Notes under the pieces: model-generated | What the model saw: only the letters and a program-made list of their open reading frames with translations | What the model was told of the DNA's origin: nothing | Database searches by the model: none | Assembly (NCBI GenBank): GCA_023418755.1 | Contig: JAEZZE010000046.1 | Coordinates: 1 to 6,648, forward strand | Direction of reading: 5' to 3' | Origin: Bacillota bacterium | Lineage (GTDB): Bacteria; Bacillota; Bacilli; Paenibacillales; Paenibacillaceae | Length of the DNA stretch: 6,648 nucleotides | Translations under genes and position numbers: made by a program | Part shown: positions 1 through 4,564 of the stretch, piece by piece | Position numbering within the stretch: the stretch's first letter is position 1 | How the letters are laid out: each line of letters opens with the position of its first letter

Positions 1-390
1 GGCTAGCACCGGTCGGGTCTGCTCCAGACTCTCGTCGGCGAAGCGGCGGCACTCGTCGGCCAGCACCTTCGCCTCCGCCCAAGACAGTCCGAGACGGTAG
101 CCGTGCCAAGCCAGTATGGTCTGCAAGTCGCCGACCGTTCCCATGGCGAGCGGCCCGTTCCGGTCGTAATCCGCGATCCGTCCGTCGACGCCCGCCAACG
201 CGCCCCACCAGGCGAACGAATCCCTTGGCAGCGGCGGCAGCTCCCGGCTTCGGAGCCCGGAGGAAAACCGGGCGAGCATGCGCTCGCTCCAGTGCCCCCA
301 GGTGTAGATAAAATCGAGCAGCGTTCCGTCTTTATCGAACAGAATCGCCCGTATCGGATAACGGACGCCGCCCGCGATCAATCCTGCCAT
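1..390 (-). CDS. HAD-superfamily hydrolase, phosphatase-like (N-terminal 130 residues, cut by left window edge)
   Basis: This is the last visible gene of the transporter operon; the frame is open from the ATG at 388-390 to the edge. Residues 15-27 read AILFDKDGTLLDF, a clear HAD motif I (DxDGT/L) with Asp19 as expected nucleophile and Asp21 as general acid/base. Residues from about 30 on look like a helical cap domain. Motifs II-IV would lie outside the window, so the substrate cannot be judged. HAD proteins with this motif are usually soluble cytoplasmic Mg-dependent phosphatases of the phosphoglycolate-phosphatase (Gph) type. An AGGAGG at 396-401 lies 5 nt before the ATG and overlaps the stop of the binding-protein gene (400-402), which suggests translational coupling. 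Both genes share a reading frame, three codons apart beyond the TAG. The family call is firm; a role on a phosphorylated product of the imported solute is inferred only from position. Confidence 0.88.
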   Translation of the reverse strand, partial: MAGLIAGGVRYPIRAILFDKDGTLLDFIYTWGHWSERMLARFSSGLRSRELPPLPRDSFAWWGALAGVDGRIADYDRNGPLAMGTVGDLQTILAWHGYRLGLSWAEAKVLADECRRFADESLEQTRPVLA

Positions 391-399
391 ATCGTCCTC

Positions 400-1767
400 C
401 TACTTGAGCTTGTCAAGCTCGCGCTGCGCCGCCGTCTTTGCTTTGCTAAGCGCCTCGGCCGCCGGCACGTTGCTGATCTGCACTTCGTCCGCCGCAATCT
501 TGAGGGCATCGTTGATTTTTCCGCCGGTCGGATCCTGAAACGGCTCCGAAGCGTGAGCCGCCTGCTTAAGCGGTACCGTGCTCTGCGGATTGGCGGCGCT
601 GTACTCGACGAATGCCGGATCTTCGAGCGCGGACTGGCGGACCGCGATATAGCCGGTGTTCATCGACCAGAAGGCGGTATTCTCCGGGCTCATGAAGAAG
701 CTGAACCACTTGAATGCGGCCTGCTGCTGCTCCGGGCTAGCCTTCGCCGGAATGCCGGCCTGGATCGCGCTGGCGACCGGTTTGCCCGGACCCGCGCCTT
801 CCCAGCCGGGCTGCTCCATCGCGGCCAGCTTCGCGAAGTCGAGGTCGCCCTGGTCGCCGCTCGAGCCGGTGTAGCCCGCCGCGTTGCCCTTCATGACGTC
901 GTCGATCGTCTTGTACCAGTACTCCCAGCCTTGACCGCCGTAATGAATTCGCATGATTTGATCCTCGTGGATCCACTTGCGGAACTGCTCCCACGTGTCG
1001 ATCCATTCCGGCGAATCGATCGTAACCGACTTTCCGTCCTTGCTTAGGATGCTGCCGCCCCTGCTGAGCGTGGCGTCGATCATGTTGTCCGCGCCCCACA
1101 TCGGCTCCCAGCCGTAGAACGTCGTTTTGCCGCCGGATTTGACGGTCATTTTGGCCGCGGCCTCGCCCAGCGCCTCCCAGGTCGTCAGTTCTTCGGCTTT
1201 GATGCCGTTCTTCTCCAGCGCTTCCTTGCTGTAATACATCACTTGCGTCGTTCCGTACATCGGCAGGAAATACTGCTTGCCGTCCACCTTCCCTTGCTCC
1301 AGGAAAGTCGGAATAACGTCGGGCGCGTTAAAATCCGGCGAGATCGCGATCAGATCGTCGATCGGGGCGTAATAGCCTTTGCGCGCCCAATCGACGTTCG
1401 ACGACAGCACCGCCGCGGGCACGTCGCCGGATGCGATGGCCGCCTGCAGCTTCTTCCCGGTCTCCGAATAATCCGCCTGAACGACCGGCTTGACGATGAC
1501 TTCCTGCTGGGAAGCATTGAATTTGTCGATCAACGTTTGCATATTCTCTCCGAGCTTGCCGCCCAGACCGTACCAGAATTCGATCGTCACGGGCTCCTGC
1601 GGCGCCGGCGTCCCCGACGGGGAGGCGACGGGCGACTCGCTTGCCGCGGACGATTGCCCGTCCGGGCCGGACGCGGCCCCCTCGTTTCCTCCGTTCGATC
1701 CGCAAGCCGTCGCCAGCAGCAGCGAGCCCAGCAGCAAACCGGCCATTCCTTTTTTCGTATTCGACAT
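400..1767 (-). CDS. UgpB-like ABC transporter solute-binding lipoprotein (family 1 extracellular solute-binding protein)
   Basis: The 455-residue protein should be the membrane-anchored receptor of the adjacent importer. The N-terminus is a lipoprotein signal: K5-K6, a hydrophobic core at 9-20, then LATAC with Cys22 as the lipidated residue. A Gly/Ser/Ala/Pro-rich linker spans about 23-58. The binding domain starts at VTIEFWYG (60-67), followed by the family-typical IDKFNAS (80-86), QYFLPMYGT and VMYYSKEAL (165-184), TTWEAL (195-200), and near the C-terminus TGYIAVRQSAL (371-381). These resemble UgpB/MalE-type cluster proteins, with the FW..-G-LG opening closest to UgpB. Start: ATG 1765-1767 with GGAGGG at 1775-1780, 7 nt away. 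The frame stays open far upstream, but those codons overlap the permease genes in another frame and lack a signal peptide. The ligand is undetermined: carbohydrate, glycerol-3-phosphate and glycerophosphodiesters are all possible. The gene lies third, after both permeases, unlike E. coli ugpBAEC. Confidence 0.93.
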   Translation of the reverse strand: MSNTKKGMAGLLLGSLLLATACGSNGGNEGAASGPDGQSSAASESPVASPSGTPAPQEPVTIEFWYGLGGKLGENMQTLIDKFNASQQEVIVKPVVQADYSETGKKLQAAIASGDVPAAVLSSNVDWARKGYYAPIDDLIAISPDFNAPDVIPTFLEQGKVDGKQYFLPMYGTTQVMYYSKEALEKNGIKAEELTTWEALGEAAAKMTVKSGGKTTFYGWEPMWGADNMIDATLSRGGSILSKDGKSVTIDSPEWIDTWEQFRKWIHEDQIMRIHYGGQGWEYWYKTIDDVMKGNAAGYTGSSGDQGDLDFAKLAAMEQPGWEGAGPGKPVASAIQAGIPAKASPEQQQAAFKWFSFFMSPENTAFWSMNTGYIAVRQSALEDPAFVEYSAANPQSTVPLKQAAHASEPFQDPTGGKINDALKIAADEVQISNVPAAEALSKAKTAAQRELDKLK

Positions 1768-1805
1768 GTCTGTTCCCTCCGATTGTTTGTATAGATGAAT
1801 AACCC

Positions 1806-2648
1806 CTACCCCTTGCTTGCGCCCGCGGCCAGATCGACGCTTCGCATAATCGTTCTCTGCCCGATCAGGAAGAGCGCCAGCAGCGGCGCGATCGTGAACG
1901 CGCTGGCGGCCATGATGAGCGGCCATTTCAGCCCGTATGCACCCCCTTCCACGAAGAAGCTTCTCAGTCCGGCGGACACCAGCTGCAGATTCGGGTCTTT
2001 GGTGATCAGCATCGGCCAGAAATAGTTGTTGTACTGCTCGATAAAGGCGATGAGAGCCAGCACGGCGAACGAGGAGCGCGTCAGCGGCGCGATAATCGTC
2101 CACAGAATGCGCAGATGCGAAGCGCCGTCGATTTTGCCGGCTTCCGCCAGCTCGTGGGACACTTGCAGGAACGCTTGCCGAATCAGAAAGATCGAGAACA
2201 CGCTCACGCTGTTCGACACGATCAAACCGGCATACGTGTTCAGCAGAGACAGCTTGCCGAGAATGACGTAGCCGGGCAGATAGACCGCCGTGGCCGGAAC
2301 CATGTAGCCGACGAGCACGAGCGCCGTTAAGGCTCCCTTCAGGCGGAACCTCATATGGGTCAGGGCGTAAGCCATCATTCCGGAATTCAGAATTTGCAAA
2401 ATGACGATCGTTCCGGCCACGAACACGCTGTTGAACATATACCGGGCGAAGGGCGCGGCTTGCCAAGCGTCGATAAAATTGCTCCACATCGCCTCTTGCG
2501 GCCAGAACGTCGGCGGGAACCGCCAAATCTCGTCGTTCGTTTTCAGAGCGCTTGTCGCCATCCAATAGAACGGGAACGCCATCGCGACGGCGGCCGCCGC
2601 TAACAACAGATGACGCGCGGCGGCGACAAGCCGTTTGCCGGCTCGCAT
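1806..2648 (-). CDS. UgpE/MalG-type ABC transporter permease (CUT1 family)
   Basis: This 280-residue integral membrane protein is one half of the importer channel. Hydrophobic segments lie near 12-34, 71-97, 106-128, 138-160, 190-206 and 240-264. An N-terminal FPFYWMATSALK (25-36) is the usual opening of MalG/UgpE-type subunits. The cytoplasmic EAA loop that docks the ATPase reads ELAEAGKIDGAS (166-177) with Pro188 following. Its core is EAG instead of EAA, a common variant. The segment NNYFWPMLITKD (207-218) and the following LVSAGL are also typical. Start: ATG 2646-2648 is chosen because an AGGAGGAG stretch (2654-2661) sits 5 nt upstream. An in-frame ATG at 2688-2690 would add 14 residues but would bury this Shine-Dalgarno inside the gene. 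It begins 51 nt after the UgpA-like permease and ends 38 nt before the binding-protein gene, so the three are co-transcribed. Confidence 0.94.
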   Translation of the reverse strand: MRAGKRLVAAARHLLLAAAAVAMAFPFYWMATSALKTNDEIWRFPPTFWPQEAMWSNFIDAWQAAPFARYMFNSVFVAGTIVILQILNSGMMAYALTHMRFRLKGALTALVLVGYMVPATAVYLPGYVILGKLSLLNTYAGLIVSNSVSVFSIFLIRQAFLQVSHELAEAGKIDGASHLRILWTIIAPLTRSSFAVLALIAFIEQYNNYFWPMLITKDPNLQLVSAGLRSFFVEGGAYGLKWPLIMAASAFTIAPLLALFLIGQRTIMRSVDLAAGASKG

Positions 2649-2699
2649 ACTTTCTCCTCCTCTCGCGGCTATATAATTTGAACAAAGCAACCGTTACGG

Positions 2700-3581
2700 T
2701 CAGGAATAATGAACGGTGCGCCTTCCGACGAAAAACGATAGGAGGGACAGCAGCACGCAGCAGACGATCAACGAGATCGCCACCGTAGAAGCCTCCCCGA
2801 TCCGGAAAGCGTCGAAGGCCGATTGATAGTAGAGATACAGCAGGGTCCGCGTAGAACCGGCCGGCCCTCCCTGCGTCAGCACGTTGATCTGGTCGTAAGC
2901 CTGCATGGCCTGGATGAGCTGAACGACGATCAGGAAAAACGTCGTCGGCGAGATCAACGGAAGCGTTACGCTGCGGAGCTTCCTCAGCCCTCCCGCCCCG
3001 TCCAGCTCGGCCGCCTCCAACAGGTCGGAAGGAATGCCGCGAAGGGCAACGAGATAGAAAATCATGCACCATCCCGCCGATTTCCACACCGTGACGATCA
3101 GAACGCCGAGCAGCGCCCACTTCGGGTCTTGCAGCCAGCGGATGCCGTCCAGCCCTGCCGCTCTCAGCACGCTGTTCGCGAGACCGACCTCCGGCTCGTA
3201 AATCCAGGACCATACGATGGAAACGGCAACGGTCGGGGTCACCCACGGAGAGAACGTCAGCAGCCGGTAGAAGGCGCCCGCTCTCATTCGGCGATTGAAC
3301 AGCAAAGCCAGCGACAGCCCGATGACGATGACGGGAACGACGCTGCCGAGACAGAATAGCGCCGTCACGCGCAGAGCCTGGTAGAACGCCGGGTCTTCAA
3401 GCAGATTGCGATAGTTGTCCAGTCCGACGAACAGCTTGTCCGGACTCATGAAGTCCCACTCCATAAAACTCAAATAAACGACGTAGCCTAACGGAATGAA
3501 CCAGAACAAGGCGAGCGGAACCATTGCGGGCAGCGTGAACAACAATGCCTTGAGCTCTCCGGCAAGGCGGAATCTTCTCAT
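2700..3581 (-). CDS. UgpA/MalF-type ABC transporter permease (CUT1 family)
   Basis: This 293-residue protein is the first gene of the minus-strand operon and the other half of the channel. After a short basic N-terminus, hydrophobic segments fall near 12-37, 71-95, 106-128, 154-179, 210-226 and 264-286. The EAA loop EAAELDGAG (189-197) with LP at 207-208 is canonical and should contact the nucleotide-binding subunit. VLTQGGPAGSTRTLLYLYYQSAF (parts of 234-256) is the signature that follows in UgpA/LacF-type subunits. Length is normal for the group. Start: ATG 3579-3581 with AAGGAGG at 3587-3593, 5 nt away. No ATPase gene is seen in the operon portion here. Many Firmicutes serve CUT1 importers with one shared MsmX-type ATPase encoded elsewhere, which is the likely case. 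The divergent promoter region lies directly upstream. Confidence 0.94.
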   Translation of the reverse strand: MRRFRLAGELKALLFTLPAMVPLALFWFIPLGYVVYLSFMEWDFMSPDKLFVGLDNYRNLLEDPAFYQALRVTALFCLGSVVPVIVIGLSLALLFNRRMRAGAFYRLLTFSPWVTPTVAVSIVWSWIYEPEVGLANSVLRAAGLDGIRWLQDPKWALLGVLIVTVWKSAGWCMIFYLVALRGIPSDLLEAAELDGAGGLRKLRSVTLPLISPTTFFLIVVQLIQAMQAYDQINVLTQGGPAGSTRTLLYLYYQSAFDAFRIGEASTVAISLIVCCVLLSLLSFFVGRRTVHYS

Positions 3582-3601
3582 GTTTTCCTCCTTCGAAATC
3601 G

Positions 3602-3617
3602 TTCAATAACGATTGAA
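3602..3617. promoter_or_regulatory. Operator-like palindrome 1 (TTCAAT-N4-ATTGAA)
   Basis: This is a perfect 6-bp inverted repeat with a 4-bp spacer. It lies in the divergent gap, 21 bp upstream of the UgpA-like start codon. It covers the -35 position of the regulator promoter and the -10/+1 zone of the proposed operon promoter, so a protein bound here could repress both. The neighbouring GbsR-type regulator is the obvious candidate, by inference. A second copy begins exactly 60 bp away. Confidence 0.6.
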
Positions 3618-3630
3618 TATTTGGTATAAT
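3602..3630 (+). promoter_or_regulatory. Candidate promoter of the GbsR-type regulator gene (extended -10)
   Basis: A perfect TATAAT at 3625-3630 is preceded by TGG (3622-3624), giving an extended -10 (TGn-TATAAT). Seventeen bases upstream the -35 position is TTCAAT (3602-3607), a poor match to TTGACA, which an extended -10 can compensate. The -35 lies inside palindrome 1, which fits autorepression. The predicted start near 3637 leaves a leader of about 135 nt that contains palindrome 2. Confidence 0.55.
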
Positions 3631-3643
3631 CAACTTAAATCAA
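3616..3643 (-). promoter_or_regulatory. Candidate promoter of the ABC transporter operon
   Basis: On the minus strand a TTGATT -35-like hexamer (3643-3638) is followed after 16-17 nt by AATATT/ATATTC (3621-3615) as a weak -10. Transcription would start near 3609, giving a leader of about 28 nt that just holds the AAGGAGG. The hexamers are imperfect, and a second TTGATT at 3633-3628 could serve as an alternative -35. The call rests mainly on position and AT-richness. Confidence 0.35.
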
Positions 3644-3644
3644 C
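3628..3644. repeat. Direct repeat AATCAAC x2 with 10-bp period
   Basis: AATCAAC occurs at 3628-3634 and again at 3638-3644, one DNA helical turn apart and between the two palindromes. On the minus strand each copy reads GTTGATT and supplies a -35-like TTGATT. The core TCAA(C/T) also resembles the half-sites of the palindromes, so these may be extra regulator half-sites, or simply part of the core promoter. Confidence 0.45.
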
Positions 3645-3661
3645 GATGGAAACCAACTTCG

Positions 3662-3677
3662 TTCAATATTTATTGTA
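3662..3677. promoter_or_regulatory. Operator-like palindrome 2 (TTCAAT-N4-ATTGTA)
   Basis: This second copy of the TTCAAT-N4-ATTGnA element has one mismatch in the outer arm. Like copy 1 it follows a TCG, so the shared sequence is TCGTTCAATA on the left. Start-to-start distance to copy 1 is exactly 60 bp. It lies upstream of the operon promoter and inside the regulator's presumed leader, which would suit cooperative binding or looping by one dimeric regulator. Confidence 0.55.
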
Positions 3678-3772
3678 CGTTCGTCTCGTAGAAAAAGGGT
3701 TATTTCCGCATGAAGCGAGGATCAAGTTTATGTAAAATTTCATAACGGCGCAAAGAGAAAGGAGCGGAGATC

Positions 3773-4369
3773 GTGAAGAAAGCCACCTCGGGGAAAATGA
3801 AGGAGCCGACGACGGTTCGCGAGGAAGTCCGGTTGAAGGTCATCGAAGCCATTGCGCAAACGATGGACCTGTACGGGGTGAATTATTCGTTCGGCCAGCT
3901 GTACGGCATTATGTTCTTCGAGGACCGTCCCATGACGCTGGAGGAAATGCGAACGAGCATGAACATGAGCAAAAGCAATATGAGTTATGCGGTTCGTTCG
4001 TTGATCGAATCGAAAATGGTGACGAAGCTGAACGAAAAAGAGGAACGGAAGGACTTGTACGCCGCCGAAACGGATTTCTTCAAAGCGTTTCAGGCGTTCT
4101 TCGCAACGAAGCTGCAGCGGGAGATCGACGTGATGCGGGAGGCCATCGACGCCTCCATTCCGGAGCTGGCGGAGAGCATTCTGGCGGAAGAAACGCCGGA
4201 GGAGGAACGGAGCCTGGGCTTAAGCGATCTGCACAAGCTGAGGCACGCCGTCGGCTATTACGAATGGCTGCAGCGCTTCGTCCATGGGCTTCAGGACGGG
4301 GTTCTGTTCGACGGGCGGCGCGACGGGGAAGTTTCCGCTGCGCCTTCGCGGGACGATTCTCCCGCTTGA
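3773..4369 (+). CDS. GbsR/MarR-family winged-helix transcriptional regulator
   Basis: The 198-residue protein resembles the GbsR/OpcR group of Bacillus repressors, whose characterised members control choline and glycine-betaine uptake or synthesis genes. An N-terminal helix (about 13-33) precedes the winged helix at about 36-98: FGQLYGIMFFEDRPMTLEEM (40-59), recognition-helix region MSKSNMSYAVRSL (65-77), and wing with ERKDLY (91-96), a very GbsR-like string. Residues 100-170 form a helical dimer/effector part with several aromatics (F102, F103, F106, F109, F110, Y162, Y163, W165). The tail from about 180 is polar and probably disordered. Start: GTG 3773-3775, with AAAGGAG at 3758-3764 placed 8 nt upstream; the next in-frame ATG (3797) lacks such a site. 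It is divergent from the UgpABE-like operon, so probably regulates it and itself. Effector unknown; choline sensing is a family precedent, not shown by the sequence. Confidence 0.88.
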   Translation: MKKATSGKMKEPTTVREEVRLKVIEAIAQTMDLYGVNYSFGQLYGIMFFEDRPMTLEEMRTSMNMSKSNMSYAVRSLIESKMVTKLNEKEERKDLYAAETDFFKAFQAFFATKLQREIDVMREAIDASIPELAESILAEETPEEERSLGLSDLHKLRHAVGYYEWLQRFVHGLQDGVLFDGRRDGEVSAAPSRDDSPA

Positions 4370-4508
4370 GATCCGGGGAAAGGCATGCGGGCACGCGGGA
4401 CGGAGGGCTGTCTCATAAGTAAGGATATATACAAATAAGAAGGCATCTACTTCGGGATACTGCCTCGTACAGTGCAGAGATCACCTTATAACGTGTTTAC
4501 ACCATCGC
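4370..4508. other. Convergent intergenic stretch, mostly unexplained
   Basis: This stretch lies between the regulator stop and the hairpin downstream of the rhamnosidase gene. Base composition changes from GC-rich (to about 4408) to AT-rich (about 4411-4440) and then to mixed. Apart from the IS-like end it holds only a weak AGGCA/TGCCT inverted repeat (4441-4445 with 4461-4465). No open frame with a credible start was seen, and no clear terminator for the plus-strand regulator. Confidence 0.5.
4405..4421. mobile_element. Possible solo terminal inverted repeat of an IS1182-like insertion sequence
   Basis: GGGCTGTCTCATAAGTA resembles, from memory, terminal repeats of IS1182-family elements in Firmicutes (GGGCTGTCTCA... 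type). It lies 36 bp after the regulator stop, with AT-rich sequence following to about 4440. No matching inverted copy (ending TGAGACAGCCC) and no transposase are present in the window. At best this is a relic or a very short derivative; a chance match is possible. Confidence 0.3.
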
Positions 4509-4550
4509 AAGGGCCGGCCTCCGCTCGTTAATCGGCAAAGGCCGGCCCTT
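4509..4550. terminator. GC-rich hairpin between convergent genes, probable bidirectional terminator without T-tract
   Basis: A perfect 12-bp stem pairs AAGGGCCGGCCT (4509-4520) with AGGCCGGCCCTT (4539-4550) across an 18-nt loop. It lies 7 nt past the rhamnosidase stop codon on the minus strand and 139 nt after the regulator stop on the plus strand. Neither side has the run of T expected of a standard intrinsic terminator: the minus-strand continuation is GCGATGG and the plus-strand one CGGCGGG. Placement supports a termination or 3'-end protection role; efficiency is unclear. Confidence 0.55.
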
Positions 4551-4564
4551 CGGCGGGTTAATCG
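4512..4564. repeat. Imperfect tandem repeat overlapping the rhamnosidase stop codon
   Basis: The unit GGCCGGCC ... GTTAATCG occurs twice: 4512-4534 (23 nt) and 4540-4564 (25 nt). GTTAATCG copies start exactly 30 bp apart (4527 and 4557) and GGCCGGCC copies 28 bp apart. The second GTTAATCG contains the stop codon of the rhamnosidase gene. Since GGCCGGCC is self-complementary, the duplication would itself create the hairpin stem, suggesting the terminator arose by duplication of the gene end. Confidence 0.45.

Noticed and set aside
388..402. Possible read-through fusion of binding protein and HAD hydrolase, which are in the same frame separated by one TAG and three codons
   Set aside because: The HAD gene has its own strong AGGAGG and ATG, and a fusion would place a cytoplasmic-type phosphatase outside the cell. 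Shared frame is a one-in-three coincidence.
103..1047. Long plus-strand open frame of 314 codons
   Set aside because: It is antisense to the HAD and binding-protein genes, has an Arg-rich composition typical of GC-rich shadow frames, and has no recognisable domain.
2690..2700. ACCGTTACGGT palindrome between the two permease genes
   Set aside because: It has 5-bp arms with a one-base centre overlapping the permease stop codon; too short for a hairpin and not repeated elsewhere in the window.
400..3246. A 948-codon minus-strand open frame that would fuse a long N-terminal region to the solute-binding protein
   Set aside because: Upstream of 1767 this frame runs out of phase through both permease genes, which have clear membrane and EAA-loop signatures in their own frame. 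The translated upstream part is Arg/Gly-rich and unlike a protein family, while ATG 1767 starts a proper lipoprotein signal with its own Shine-Dalgarno.
4487..4504. Possible CcpA cre site (minus strand TGTAAACACG...)
   Set aside because: The essential central CG of the cre consensus is misplaced, and the site lies downstream of both convergent genes, where it would control nothing visible.
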